The notes: a model not told the origin generated them from the sequence alone. Positions 1 through 8,985 are shown, numbered from the stretch's first letter. The stretch is DNA of 64,000 nt from Macrococcus bovicus (GCF_004359575.1 NZ_SCWF01000010.1:1-64000); one strand, 5' to 3'. Program-made: numbers and translations.

Positions 1-47
1 TCAGGAAAATGGCTACCGTAGGTAGTCAGCTTATCTGTAAAAACAAT

Positions 48-97
48 AAAAAGACGAAGAAAAATGTTAAACATACATTTTTCTTCGTCTTTTTTTA
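48..97. terminator. Bidirectional intrinsic terminator
   Basis: Two arms of about 18 bases (48-65 and 76-93) are complementary around a roughly 10-base loop, and are flanked by an A-run on the left and a T-run on the right. It can therefore terminate on either strand. On the minus strand it ends the hydrolase unit that stops at 126. On the plus strand it may end a gene entering from the left edge; in-frame plus-strand stops at 19-21 and 23-25 are compatible with that, but too little sequence is present to name such a gene. Confidence 0.85.
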
Positions 98-125
98 TAA
101 GCTAGAACTCCTTATGTCCCAGACT

Positions 126-917
126 CTATACTTGCGTTTCTGTAGAAAGAAAGGTCTGGATATCCTCCAGAAATCTTTTTTGTTCCTCTATCATCGGCGC
201 ATGTCCGCTGTTTTCATAAAGGTAATGAAAGCTATTCGGAATCTCCTTGCTTAAAGTATAGCCGTTATCAGGTTTGATCAGTTCATCATGTTTACCGCTT
301 ATAATCAGGGTCGGGGCAGTGATGTGATGTGCGCTGCTGAGTAAGTCAATTCCTTCTGTTGAATGATTGACCGCAGTACGCTCCCGTTTCGTTAAATTAG
401 TATCTGTATCGCGTAAAGACTTCTTCCACTTGTTCACTTTCTTCGCATCGTGATACAGATATTCCTCAAGAAACTTCTGACGCTTCTCGGGCTTCATCGT
501 CCGGAGAATGTTTGAATACTGGGCCTGAAACTTATCCTCTGACACATTAAACGGTTCATTGCCGACTGTTACTAATATCAGGCGCTGCACAATTCCAGGA
601 TAGCTACTTGCGATTGCTTCAGCTACCATTCCTCCTAGACCATAACCTAGGAAATGAGCCTGCTTGATCAGCAGTTCATCCATTACTGTCAGGACATCTT
701 CCATATAATCTTCCATACGGATTTTGAAGGGTTTATCTGAGTGACCGTGTCCCCTTAAATCAATTTTGATCAGCTGATAGTTCTCTTTTAAAGCTGTCTC
801 AAATTCATTAAACATCGTCACATTCATAAACTGACCATGCAGTAAAATCAGCGGATAACCTCTTCCACTCACTTCATAATGAATGGCTACATCATTTTCT
901 GTTACGATAATATTCAT
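126..917 (-). CDS. Alpha/beta-hydrolase fold protein lacking the nucleophile serine
   Basis: A 263-residue protein with the alpha/beta-hydrolase layout: oxyanion strand 'ILLHG' near residue 24, 'DLRGHGHSD' near 53-61, nucleophile elbow near 91-96, acid motif 'ISGKHDELIKPDNG' and a late 'NSGHAP' histidine. The elbow reads G-Y-G-L-G-G where the family has G-x-S-x-G-G, so residue 93, the expected catalytic serine, is glycine (codon GGT). Asp and His appear kept. Either the protein is catalytically dead or divergent, or the substitution is strain specific. The start has AGGAG about 7 bases upstream. It lies 9 bases downstream of the bactofilin-like gene, so they are probably co-transcribed. Substrate unknown. 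Confidence 0.85.
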   Translation of the reverse strand: MNIIVTENDVAIHYEVSGRGYPLILLHGQFMNVTMFNEFETALKENYQLIKIDLRGHGHSDKPFKIRMEDYMEDVLTVMDELLIKQAHFLGYGLGGMVAEAIASSYPGIVQRLILVTVGNEPFNVSEDKFQAQYSNILRTMKPEKRQKFLEEYLYHDAKKVNKWKKSLRDTDTNLTKRERTAVNHSTEGIDLLSSAHHITAPTLIISGKHDELIKPDNGYTLSKEIPNSFHYLYENSGHAPMIEEQKRFLEDIQTFLSTETQV

Positions 918-926
918 GTTGTTCTC

Positions 927-1619
927 CTAGTCTCTTGTTATTTTTCCGAGTTCAAGAACATCAGATTGGTCATCCAGTTTGAAGTCCTCTGTGTACTCTA
1001 CGACCTTGATGATACAATTCGGCCCAATGGTGACCTGGTCGCCTCTGACCAGATCAGCGATTATATTCTCCACATATACATGACCGCCATCTATTTCGTC
1101 TACTTTTAGAGAATGATCCTGATCCTTGAAAATAAGGGCTTCTCGTTTAGCGGTGATGTTAATATCGGATGCTGTCAGATATTCGGCTGAACCATTGTGA
1201 GTGACGATAATATTTAATTGGTCCGCACGGACATCATGCAATTGAAGGACGCCTTCCAGACGTACTGATGCAGCCTCTATTGTGCCTGCTGCCTGAAGTT
1301 GACCTGTTGATTGAATGGTCTCTGCCTGGCAGTGAGCGCCCAGTTCAAGTATACCTGCATTATTGACCGTATGTGCTACAACCCCATCCGTCACTTTCAG
1401 ATAAGCCTCTTTTTGGTTGGTCAGGTGAGTTGTTTCCAGAGTGGATGTGATCTCCACTTCGCCTGCATTGACTAAATATGGTGCATTCAGACGTCCTTCA
1501 ATGACAACTGAGCCACTCTGCACATCCACTTCATGCGCTTCAACACTCGAGGTATACGTTATAGATTGGTCCAAGTGAATTGTTTCAAAAATACCGCCCG
1601 CCAATCTCTCCACTGTCAT
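927..1619 (-). CDS. Bactofilin-like polymer-forming protein
   Basis: A 230-residue protein made of short repeating beta units with regularly spaced small hydrophobic residues and frequent N, G and T. This is the pattern of a right-handed beta-helix such as the bactofilin fold. No signal peptide, membrane segment or catalytic motif is visible. The C-terminal stretch 'GPNCIIKVVEY' resembles the end of the Bacillus YhbE/YhbF group (family recollection, not a search). Bactofilins polymerise into cytoplasmic scaffolds; a role in cell shape or envelope here is inference. The hydrolase-like gene follows after 9 bases, suggesting one operon. A GAGGAG-type ribosome binding site precedes the ATG. Confidence 0.6.
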   Translation of the reverse strand: MTVERLAGGIFETIHLDQSITYTSSVEAHEVDVQSGSVVIEGRLNAPYLVNAGEVEITSTLETTHLTNQKEAYLKVTDGVVAHTVNNAGILELGAHCQAETIQSTGQLQAAGTIEAASVRLEGVLQLHDVRADQLNIIVTHNGSAEYLTASDINITAKREALIFKDQDHSLKVDEIDGGHVYVENIIADLVRGDQVTIGPNCIIKVVEYTEDFKLDDQSDVLELGKITRD

Positions 1620-1697
1620 TCACAGCTCCTCTATCAAATGTTTTTTATGTTATACCCTTTTGTTAAGATAGTAACGAACAGACAGGGGGAATCATCC

Positions 1698-2219
1698 GTG
1701 AAAAAATTAATGGCACAACACGACTACCATATCTTTAAAATTAAAACACTTGAAATGACTGTGGGTGGTGAACAAGGTATCTTCTATCAAATTGTCCAGC
1801 CTGACTGGGTCAATATTATTGCTTTTCATAAAGGCCAGCTCATTGTGGAAAAACAGTTCAGAATAGGCTGTGATCAAGAGATTCTTGAACTGCCTGCTGG
1901 TATCATCGAGCGTGACGAAGGGATCATCGCTGCAGCAGAGCGTGAACTGCTGGAGGAAACCGGTTATAAAGGATGTGGACAGCTGCTAAGTGAGATGCTG
2001 CCTAATCCTGCGCTCCAGACGAACCGGTGTCATACCGTGCTGATTCCGGAGACAACTAACACCGGTCAGACTCAGCCGGATTCATTTGAAGTCATCTCTA
2101 CTGAGCTCATGTCTCTGTCCGAAGTGGAAGCAGCTATTATGCATGGACAGTTCCAGAATGCGCTCCATATCGCTTCACTTTACCAATACCATCTGCATCA
2201 GAAAAACTTATTCTTATGA
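1698..2219 (+). CDS. NUDIX hydrolase, ADP-ribose pyrophosphatase-like
   Basis: A 173-residue protein with a complete NUDIX box: G-x5-E-x7-R-E-L-L-E-E-T-G-Y, near residues 73-95. The overall layout and length resemble ADP-ribose pyrophosphatases (NudF type), which split ADP-ribose to AMP and ribose-5-phosphate, but the substrate cannot be fixed from sequence. I chose the GTG at 1698 because an AGGGGG ribosome binding site lies 8 bases upstream; an in-frame ATG at 1710 is the alternative. The reading frame is open further upstream, but without a start signal. The last 22 bases overlap the end of the convergent corA-like gene. Confidence 0.85.
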   Translation: MKKLMAQHDYHIFKIKTLEMTVGGEQGIFYQIVQPDWVNIIAFHKGQLIVEKQFRIGCDQEILELPAGIIERDEGIIAAAERELLEETGYKGCGQLLSEMLPNPALQTNRCHTVLIPETTNTGQTQPDSFEVISTELMSLSEVEAAIMHGQFQNALHIASLYQYHLHQKNLFL

Positions 2220-3124
2220 TGTGACTTGTTATCAAGAAGATTACCCATCCATCCTTTACCTTTCAAGTAGATATAGATGAAATACGTCACCATTATCATC
2301 AATAGAAGTGCCATTAAATAGCCGAGCTTCCAGTCCAGCTCCGGCATATACTTAAAGTTCATGCCCCATATAGCGCCGAGCAGAGTGGCAGGAGCAAACA
2401 GAGCCGTGAAAATCGTCAGTGTCTTGGTGATTTCATTGCCGCGATAAGAGGAGACCAGATTCTCAAAATCGAGCAAGGCGTCTATTTCTTCTTCATAAGC
2501 ATTGATGAGGAATCTTGCACGTTCCACCCGCATCTTCATCTGATAATAATACTTGCTCTCCTCAACTTCCTTGCCAAACGCTTCTTCTGTCATCATAAAG
2601 AGTTCGGTCACCGTCACAATCTGTGTTTTACAGAGCAGCAGCTGATGGTCCGCTTCCGCTACCTGGTTAAGAATCTTGATATTGTTACGCTCCTTGACTT
2701 CCCAAAGAATTGAATGAAGCTTCTGTTCAAATATATCAATCTGTGCCATATATTCGTGGGTCGTATTTTTGATGATGATATAAAAGGTCTCGACAGCTGA
2801 ACGCCTGCTCTTGTCATTTAAAAGCTCTACTTCTGTATAAGAGAACATCTTCGGCACATCTATATTCATCAGGATTAAATCATCCCTATCGAGATAAAAC
2901 TGAAAATCTGCATGATCAGCTTCATCTCCAAGGCTCTGCCTGTAAATGTGAGAACCCCAGAGTGCTTCATGATCTTCCCTTGTTTCAATCTTCAGTATAT
3001 TGCCGGTCATCACGGACATTTCACTTATTCGTTCTGTCCAGGTGATATCTTCAGGTCTGATATCCTCTACATGAAGTGCCTGTTTAGTCCAGCTGCCATT
3101 GTGATAATGATAATAACTAGTCAT
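2198..3124 (-). CDS. corA: CorA-family divalent cation transporter
   Basis: A 308-residue protein with a long charged cytoplasmic N-terminal domain, long helices, and two C-terminal membrane segments. The CorA signature G-M-N-F lies at the end of the first segment, followed by a 'MPEL' loop. In CorA this motif forms the mouth of a pentameric magnesium/cobalt channel in the plasma membrane. The residue before GMN is Trp rather than the usual Tyr. I start at 3124, where the sequence GAGAAGGGG precedes the ATG; a start at 3142 would overlap the upstream permease and lacks a good ribosome binding site. It begins 2 bases after the iron permease stop, so translation may be coupled. Confidence 0.9.
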   Translation of the reverse strand: MTSYYHYHNGSWTKQALHVEDIRPEDITWTERISEMSVMTGNILKIETREDHEALWGSHIYRQSLGDEADHADFQFYLDRDDLILMNIDVPKMFSYTEVELLNDKSRRSAVETFYIIIKNTTHEYMAQIDIFEQKLHSILWEVKERNNIKILNQVAEADHQLLLCKTQIVTVTELFMMTEEAFGKEVEESKYYYQMKMRVERARFLINAYEEEIDALLDFENLVSSYRGNEITKTLTIFTALFAPATLLGAIWGMNFKYMPELDWKLGYLMALLLMIMVTYFIYIYLKGKGWMGNLLDNKSHHKNKFF

Positions 3125-3126
3125 GA

Positions 3127-4050
3127 CTATCCCCTTCTCCATTCTTTTTTGAGCATCATCGTCATCAGTAAAGGAAGTCCTGCTAATGATAGCAGCACAC
3201 TGACGGGTATCTGCAGTGGCGTCAACATGTTATTACCCAGAAAATCTGCTGCTATAACCGCCACTCCCCCTACTATTCCCGTCGTCAGCAGTGTCGTCGT
3301 CTGTTTAAAAAACTGGGGCACAATCAGCCCGACAAATCCGATAATACCCGTGATACTGACCAGCACAGCTGTCATGATTGAGGCTGTAATCAGCGCTGTA
3401 TATTCCACTTTCTGCTGTTTAATCCCTACACCGCGTGCGATGGTTTCACCGCTTGCGCTTATCATGATCGGCCGCGCAAGTTTAAGGAGTACCACTATTC
3501 CCATTAAAGTCACCGGCACCAGCACATAGATATTCTGCCATTCGGCTGCACCAATGCTGCCAAAGAGATAATTTAAGAGTTGTCTCGATTGACCCGGCCA
3601 CAGGATAACCAGACCGTAAAGGGCACTTGAACAGAAGAAGTTAATGAACATGCCGAAAAGTATCATACCGGCGCGCTGGTCCCGGCGGAAATAAAGCTGG
3701 GTCAGTGAGACGACCGCAAGAAGGGTCAGAAGGCTGCCTGTGATGCTCATCACCGTAGCGGAGATACCCAGCAGGACAGCCAGCGCACTGCCAAGACTTG
3801 CACCACCTGCGATACCGAGCGTGAAAGAATCAGCTAACTTATTATTGAAGATGGTCTGGAAGACTGCCCCTGTAGCGGCAAGGATAAAACCTGTCAGGAA
3901 TCCGAGCAGCGTGCGTGGCAGGCGGATGTCCCGGATAATCAGCCAGTCAAATGCATCGACGGGCAGGAGATGTCCTTTCACAAAGAAAATATGGCAGAAC
4001 ATAGCACCTGCCAGGATGATAGCTAACCTAGTCCTCCAGGGCTTGTGCAA
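3127..4050 (-). CDS. FecCD-family iron ABC transporter permease
   Basis: A 307-residue polytopic membrane protein with about nine hydrophobic segments. It carries FecCD landmarks: 'RLPRTLLGFLTGFILAATGA' near residues 43-62, 'GIAGGASLGS' near 80, and 'GLIVPQFFK' in the cytoplasmic coupling region. The family imports ferric siderophores, heme or cobalamin with a substrate lipoprotein and an ATPase. The start is TTG with a GGAAGAA ribosome binding site, 23 bases inside the upstream lipoprotein gene, so the two are coupled. No ATPase gene is adjacent; it may borrow one, for example the one of the sst system. Exact substrate unknown. Confidence 0.88.
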   Translation of the reverse strand: MHKPWRTRLAIILAGAMFCHIFFVKGHLLPVDAFDWLIIRDIRLPRTLLGFLTGFILAATGAVFQTIFNNKLADSFTLGIAGGASLGSALAVLLGISATVMSITGSLLTLLAVVSLTQLYFRRDQRAGMILFGMFINFFCSSALYGLVILWPGQSRQLLNYLFGSIGAAEWQNIYVLVPVTLMGIVVLLKLARPIMISASGETIARGVGIKQQKVEYTALITASIMTAVLVSITGIIGFVGLIVPQFFKQTTTLLTTGIVGGVAVIAADFLGNNMLTPLQIPVSVLLSLAGLPLLMTMMLKKEWRRG

Positions 4051-4837
4051 GTTCTTCCAGTCCTTTCGCGATTCTTGGGCCTGGCCGCGTCATCCAGTCA
4101 TCATTCAACGTATCTGTTTTGACACTTTTCAGTCCTGGACGCTCTTTGACAAGTCTGGCGTAATCTTCAGCCTTAGCACCCGTCACAGATAACATGATAT
4201 CCGGTTTTCGTCGCACTACCGTTTCAAGTGCGACAGGCTGCCATCCTTCAATGTCATGGAAGGTGTTCGTCACTTTAAGCTGTGTCAGCATATCATCCAG
4301 CATGGTATGCTGCCCTGCTGTATAGATATCCGGCTCTGACGAGACTTCTATAAATACTTTCTTGTCAGGTAAATGGTCATACTTTTTCAGCACTGCCGCT
4401 GTCTCCTGCTCAATGCGATCAGCCAACTTTTCGCCTTCTTTTTCATGCCCGACCGCTTCAGCAATCTGCATCACTGTGTCATCTATTTCATCCAGCTTCT
4501 TCGCTTCTTTGATATAGACTATCTTGACGCCCTTATCTTTTAGTGAGTCCAGCACTTTCTGCTGACTCGCGCGCGCAGATTCATGGGTCACAATGACAGA
4601 GGGCTTCGCTCTCAGTAACTGCTCTTTATTCAGATTAAAACTGTCAAACTGTTCTTTCGTCTTCACGTCTTTCGGGAAGTCATCATTGGTGGTCACACCG
4701 ACTACTTCCTTGCCGAGTCCCATCTCATAGAGAATCTCTGTGTTACTAGGCATCAAACTGATGATTCTTTCTTCCGGCTGCTCCGCCTGGCATCCGCCGA
4801 GCAGAAACAGTGAGAGTAATATGACTGATTTTTTCAT
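4028..4837 (-). CDS. Iron/cobalamin-type ABC transporter substrate-binding lipoprotein
   Basis: A 269-residue lipoprotein. The N-terminus is a short positively charged and hydrophobic signal ending in the lipobox 'LLGGC', giving an acylated Cys around residue 16. The mature part is a helical-backbone (BtuF/TroA-like) binding protein with 'ISLMPSNTEILYEMGLG' and 'RKPDIMLSV'. The start at 4837 has AGGAG 7 bases upstream; the longer open frame to 4921 would bury the signal peptide. It pairs with the overlapping FecCD permease. A terminator lies about 20 bases upstream and I see no Fur box, so expression may come by read-through from argS. Confidence 0.87.
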   Translation of the reverse strand: MKKSVILLSLFLLGGCQAEQPEERIISLMPSNTEILYEMGLGKEVVGVTTNDDFPKDVKTKEQFDSFNLNKEQLLRAKPSVIVTHESARASQQKVLDSLKDKGVKIVYIKEAKKLDEIDDTVMQIAEAVGHEKEGEKLADRIEQETAAVLKKYDHLPDKKVFIEVSSEPDIYTAGQHTMLDDMLTQLKVTNTFHDIEGWQPVALETVVRRKPDIMLSVTGAKAEDYARLVKERPGLKSVKTDTLNDDWMTRPGPRIAKGLEELAQALED

Positions 4838-4854
4838 GGGCATCTCCTTTATCA

Positions 4855-4890
4855 TAGAAAAATAGCGGAACTGATTCTTCAGTTCCGCTT
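4855..4890 (-). terminator. Intrinsic terminator after argS
   Basis: Ten-base perfect arms (4864-4873 and 4880-4889) around a 6-base loop, followed on the minus strand by a short T-rich tail (ATTTTTC). It sits between the argS stop and the ribosome binding site of the iron lipoprotein gene. The tail is short, so partial read-through is plausible. Confidence 0.75.
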
Positions 4891-4895
4891 GGGAA

Positions 4896-6554
4896 TTACA
4901 TCTTTTCCGGGGCAGAAACACCGATTAATGTCAGGGCATTTTTCAGTGTAATTCTAACCGCTTCAATCATGGCAACATGCGCGCTTGATTTCGCAGCGTC
5001 TTCTGTCAGAACTTTCTCTGCATTATAGAATTTATGGAAGTGACTTGCTAAATCCTGAATATAATTCGTAATGCGATGAGGTGCACGATGCTCTGCAGCT
5101 GATTCTATCGTACTTTCAAAGTCAGCAACACGTTTCAGCAGTTCATATGCCTTGTCATTGGTGATAAGACTGAAATCCGCGTTTGCATCAATGTCAATAC
5201 CTTGCTCTTTGGCTGCTCTGATGATCGAACAGATACGTGCGTGCGCATACTGGGCATAATAGACAGGATTATCACTTGATTCACTCGTCGCAAGCTCCAT
5301 ATCGAAGTCAAAATGAGTATCCGGACTACGCATCGTCAGGAAATAACGGGCAGCATCAACACCCACTTCATCCATGATATCGCGCAGCGTGATCGCATTT
5401 CCCGTCCGCTTACTCATCTTCATCTCCTGGCCATCTTTCATGAGACGGACCATCTGCATCACCTGTACCTCAAGACGCTCTGAATGGATACCGAGCGTTT
5501 CAAGCGATGCTTTCAGACGAGGGATATAGCCGTGATGGTCAGCACCGAATAAATTGATAAGCGTATCATTGCCACGTTCAATCTTGTCATAATGGTATGC
5601 GATATCCGGCAGGAAGTAAGTATAGCTGCCATCCTTCTTGATAAGGACGCGGTCTTTATCGTCTTTAAAGTCCGTTGTGCGTAACCATGTCGCATCATCT
5701 TCTTCAAAGATATAACCGTTATCTGTCATCTTAGCAAGTGCCGCATCAATTTTGCCTGTCTCATATAATGTTGTTTCACTGAACCAGTTATCAAAATGGA
5801 CATTGAAGTCCGAGAGATCCTGTTTCAGTTTCTTCATCTCATACTCCAACCCAAGTTTACGGAATGCTTTCAGACGTTCATCAGACGGCATGTCTTTATA
5901 GCTTGCATTCTGCTGAGCAAGCTCTTCTGCGATACCGATAATATCCTTGCCGTGATAGCCATCTGCCGGCAGTTCAGCTTCCTGACCCAGTGCCTGCAGA
6001 TAACGTGCTTCGATTGAGTAAGCTAAGTTCTCAATCTGCTTACCGGCATCATTGATATAATATTCTCTCTCCACTGGATAGCCTGCCGCCGCCAGAACAT
6101 TAGCCAGAGTATCGCCGACTGCCGCATTACGTGCATGTCCGATATGCAGATCACCTGTCGGGTTCGCAGATACATATTCAAGAAGAATCTTTTCCTTCTT
6201 CCGTTCAGACTGATGGCCAAACTTCTCCTGCTGAGACAATACCTGTGAGATAATATCCGTCAGATAGCTGTTGTCCATATAGAAGTTGATGAAACCCGGT
6301 CCCGCAATCTCCACTTTTTCGACATGCGCTTTAGAGGCATCCAGATTGTCGACAATCAGCTGTGCAATTTCACGTGGGTTGCGTTTGGCAAGCTTTGTCA
6401 GTACCATCGCAATATTAGAGGCATAATCCCCATTTGCTGTATCTTTAGGTGTTTCAATCTTGATTTCAGGTACTTCAGTCACGAGTTCCGCCTTTAAAAT
6501 GGCCGCTTTGATTTCTTCAATCAAAGTGTTTTTGAGCGTGTTAACAATATTCAT
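4896..6554 (-). CDS. argS: Arginyl-tRNA synthetase
   Basis: A 552-residue class I aminoacyl-tRNA synthetase that charges tRNA-Arg in the cytoplasm. The HIGH motif appears as 'HIGHARNAA' near residues 138-146, preceded by '[14 protein letters not shown]'. The KMSKS-like loop is 'KMSKRTGN' near 381. The N-terminal additional domain and the C-terminal anticodon-binding helical domain ('HYxxAR' region onwards) are both present. Length matches staphylococcal ArgS. Its ATG overlaps the stop of the DUF1934 gene by 4 bases. The ywiB-argS order is also found in Bacillus subtilis, supporting vertical inheritance. Confidence 0.97.
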   Translation of the reverse strand: MNIVNTLKNTLIEEIKAAILKAELVTEVPEIKIETPKDTANGDYASNIAMVLTKLAKRNPREIAQLIVDNLDASKAHVEKVEIAGPGFINFYMDNSYLTDIISQVLSQQEKFGHQSERKKEKILLEYVSANPTGDLHIGHARNAAVGDTLANVLAAAGYPVEREYYINDAGKQIENLAYSIEARYLQALGQEAELPADGYHGKDIIGIAEELAQQNASYKDMPSDERLKAFRKLGLEYEMKKLKQDLSDFNVHFDNWFSETTLYETGKIDAALAKMTDNGYIFEEDDATWLRTTDFKDDKDRVLIKKDGSYTYFLPDIAYHYDKIERGNDTLINLFGADHHGYIPRLKASLETLGIHSERLEVQVMQMVRLMKDGQEMKMSKRTGNAITLRDIMDEVGVDAARYFLTMRSPDTHFDFDMELATSESSDNPVYYAQYAHARICSIIRAAKEQGIDIDANADFSLITNDKAYELLKRVADFESTIESAAEHRAPHRITNYIQDLASHFHKFYNAEKVLTEDAAKSSAHVAMIEAVRITLKNALTLIGVSAPEKM

Positions 6555-6961
6555 TGTAATCTCTCCTTATAATCCAGTTGATATTTAAAATGCCCGTGAC
6601 TGACGTTCTGCTCACTGAGTTCATATTCAATGACAAGACGGCCACCGACCGCTAGTTTTTTATAGTCAAGTTTTGTAGTGTGGACATCCATTACAGCCCG
6701 GCCTGCCGGGGTTTCGTAGGAATTCTGTGTGGTTTTGCCTTCTACAAACAGAAAATCCATGTTGATCATGCCTTTACGGGAGATACGGATGCCTGCCGGA
6801 TCGAGTTTGACTCTGACGGCAATCGTTTCATCTCCCACTTCTTCTGTGTAAGTGAGATAAGGCACGCGCTTTTCGGTCAGCTCACCAGCGCTTTCTCCCC
6901 TGAATTTCTGCACTTCATTATGCTGTTTAATTTTCTGCTCTGTCGATACCCAAATTTTCAT
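6551..6961 (-). CDS. ywiB: DUF1934 (YwiB-like) beta-barrel protein
   Basis: A 136-residue cytoplasmic protein made of alternating beta strands, matching the YwiB/DUF1934 family that precedes argS in Bacillus and staphylococci. The fold is calycin-like; the biochemical role is not established. It has no signal peptide. The ATG at 6961 follows an AGGTGA ribosome binding site. A TATAAT -10 element (6985 down to 6980) lies just upstream, with no clear -35, suggesting that ywiB-argS has its own promoter downstream of the preceding terminator. Confidence 0.8.
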   Translation of the reverse strand: MKIWVSTEQKIKQHNEVQKFRGESAGELTEKRVPYLTYTEEVGDETIAVRVKLDPAGIRISRKGMINMDFLFVEGKTTQNSYETPAGRAVMDVHTTKLDYKKLAVGGRLVIEYELSEQNVSHGHFKYQLDYKERLQ

Positions 6962-6987
6962 TTTTATTCACCTGCAAACATTATAGC

Positions 6988-7026
6988 AAAAAATAAAGAA
7001 AGCAGGTACAGTGACCTGCTTTCTTT
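6988..7026 (-). terminator. Intrinsic terminator after ywhD
   Basis: Thirteen-base arms (6995-7007 and 7014-7026) with the core AGAAAGCAGGT, followed on the minus strand by a T-run (6994 down to 6988). It separates the ywhD/HD-hydrolase unit from ywiB-argS. Confidence 0.88.
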
Positions 7027-7093
7027 AGTGTCCTAGCTATTTTGATAGCTAGTACCATCTTACGACTCTCTTTCTAAAAATTCAAGGGGTTCA

Positions 7094-7600
7094 CTATTCT
7101 GACACATTTAACTGTGCTTTCAGTTCCTGCGGTGCATTCTGCCACATCGTTTCATTATGTTGCTGCAGGAATTCAGCGAGCACCCGCTTATTATCCTCAC
7201 CCATCTGGTCAAGAATAAAATGATGTTTCATCGATTTATCCATCATATTGACATGTTCATGCATCCGTTTGAACGCTCGCTTCTTCACTTTATTGACGAG
7301 CATATAGCACGCTGTAACCCCTGCATAGTATGGACCATTCACACCCCGCTCTGTTGTCACCCAGACCAGCCAGTAAGGTTTCGCATCCTCACCCTTCACT
7401 TCTTCTTCATCGTCTATCCATTTTACACGCTTTTCCACTTCACTTCTCGCATGCATAGCCCCGATATCAATGAAGGCATGTTTCTCAAGCACATCTATAA
7501 AGACAGGAGCCACATTCTCAAGGCTGATTGCGCCTGCATTGGTGCCTTTGTGCCCGTCTAAAGGATCATTCTTAATAATATTGAACTGAAATTGTGCCAT
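7094..7600 (-). CDS. ywhD: YwhD family protein
   Basis: A 168-residue soluble protein that I recognise as the YwhD family by overall sequence: an N-terminal 'NIIKNDPLDGHKGTNAGAIS' stretch, a central 'WLVWVTTERGVNGPYYAG' and basic helices after it. No enzyme motif is evident and the function is unknown. It is encoded 12 bases downstream of the HD-domain phosphohydrolase and ends at a strong terminator, so the two form an operon. The neighbourhood (HD protein, ywhD, ywiB, argS, pta, lipL, hemQ) corresponds to one conserved chromosomal region of Bacillus subtilis (ywf-ywh-ywi). Confidence 0.8.
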   Translation of the reverse strand: MAQFQFNIIKNDPLDGHKGTNAGAISLENVAPVFIDVLEKHAFIDIGAMHARSEVEKRVKWIDDEEEVKGEDAKPYWLVWVTTERGVNGPYYAGVTACYMLVNKVKKRAFKRMHEHVNMMDKSMKHHFILDQMGEDNKRVLAEFLQQHNETMWQNAPQELKAQLNVSE

Positions 7601-7612
7601 TTGACTTCACCT

Positions 7613-8908
7613 CTAGTTTAATTCATTCAGCAGATTAATAATGGCGCCTTTAATGGCCGGATCCTTGATATTCACAATCATCTCTTTCGGATAATAAAGC
7701 TTATAATCCATCCGGTTGACGCCTGTAATACTGTTGATAATGACAGACTGTGTACTGATTTCTTTAATCTGATTCTGACGTGTCAGCAGATGAATCGGTT
7801 TACGATTATTTTTGGAGCCCGGCCGGTCATAGTCATAAGGCAGATCGCTGTAAGCGTCTGACACAAAATAATACTCGGGATCAATGCCTGCCTGCATGAA
7901 AAGCTCAGTCAGTTCACCGATTGTAATCACAGAGCCATCAAACGGCAAATACTTGAACAGATCGCGATTAACAAATCGTCGCGACAAATCACTTAAAATA
8001 GCATCTTCCTCATCCATCCACTCCTGAAGATAGAAAAATAAAACCGTCTCATCCAGCCTTAAGTAATCCTGAACAGAAACTGTATCTTTAAAGAAGGGTA
8101 GCAGATGAACGGGTGGTGACTTAAACTGATAACCTGCTTCGTACAGTGCTTTCACCCGTTTAAAACAACGGTTCAGCAATACTTCTCCGCCTCTGCTGAC
8201 CGGATGAAAATAAATCTGCCAGTACATCTGATAACGGCTCATCAAATAATCTTCCACCGCATGCATACCGCTCTCTTTAATGACGACTTCATCTTCCGTC
8301 GGCCGCATCAGCCTTAAAATACGCTCCATATCAAAACTACCATAACTTACCCCCGTGTGGTAGGCGTCTCGCTGCAGATAGTCCATACGGTCAGCATCTA
8401 TCTGTGAAGATATCATCGAAATAACCAGCTTATTCTGATGCGTCTTGTTGATGACGTCTGCTACTTCCTGCGCGAAGCCGGGATGTACACGCGACAGAAC
8501 AGCATTGACTTCTGTATCGCCTGTAATGATCGCCTGGGTATATGCCTCGTGATCTGTATGGAATATCTTCTCAAAACAATGAGAGAATGGCCCGTGCCCC
8601 AGATCATGCAGAAGCGCTGCACACAGCGCCAGCGGTCGATCCTCGTCATGCCAGGCAGGCCGATTTCTGAAGATTTCATCAATCATCCGTCTGACGATTT
8701 CATAGACACCGAGCGAATGCGTGAACCTTGAATGCTCTGCAGAAGGAAACGTCAGATACAGTGTACCGAGCTGCTTGATACGTCTCAATCGTTGAAATTC
8801 CTTCGTCTTGATCAAATCCCAGATCAGCTGATCTCTGACGTGGATATAACGATGGACGGGATCTTTAAATACTTTTTCTTCAGGCATTTTCTGAAATTGA
8901 TAGCTCAT
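7613..8908 (-). CDS. ywfO: HD-domain phosphohydrolase (YwfO-like)
   Basis: A 431-residue HD-superfamily protein. The metal-binding signature is visible as 'HSRFTHSLGVYEIV' near residues 59-72, 'LLHDLGHGPFSH' near 99-110 and a later 'DADRMDYLQRDAYHTG' Asp near 183-198. The family includes dNTP triphosphohydrolases; an Enterococcus relative has dNTPase activity, so nucleotide-pool control is plausible, not proven. The ATG at 8908 follows GGAGGA. ywhD follows 12 bases later. The C-terminal third is less conserved and may be regulatory. Confidence 0.87.
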   Translation of the reverse strand: MSYQFQKMPEEKVFKDPVHRYIHVRDQLIWDLIKTKEFQRLRRIKQLGTLYLTFPSAEHSRFTHSLGVYEIVRRMIDEIFRNRPAWHDEDRPLALCAALLHDLGHGPFSHCFEKIFHTDHEAYTQAIITGDTEVNAVLSRVHPGFAQEVADVINKTHQNKLVISMISSQIDADRMDYLQRDAYHTGVSYGSFDMERILRLMRPTEDEVVIKESGMHAVEDYLMSRYQMYWQIYFHPVSRGGEVLLNRCFKRVKALYEAGYQFKSPPVHLLPFFKDTVSVQDYLRLDETVLFFYLQEWMDEEDAILSDLSRRFVNRDLFKYLPFDGSVITIGELTELFMQAGIDPEYYFVSDAYSDLPYDYDRPGSKNNRKPIHLLTRQNQIKEISTQSVIINSITGVNRMDYKLYYPKEMIVNIKDPAIKGAIINLLNELN

Positions 8909-8944
8909 TCGTGTCCTCCAACATAGAATACTTCAATTTTACCA

Positions 8945-8978
8945 TAAAAAAAGGAAACGCTCTCGTATCGCGTTTCCC
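8945..8978 (-). terminator. Intrinsic terminator after the GNAT gene
   Basis: Arms GGAAACGC (8953-8960) and GCGTTTCC (8970-8977) with an 8-base T-run on the minus strand (8952 down to 8945). It ends the acetyltransferase gene and isolates it from the HD-hydrolase gene. Confidence 0.9.
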
Positions 8979-8985
8979 TGTAGAC

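Noticed and set aside
9-254. 81-codon plus-strand frame at the left edge
   Set aside because: It runs through the terminator and the 3' end of the hydrolase gene and is Phe/Lys-rich from the hairpin; a shadow frame.
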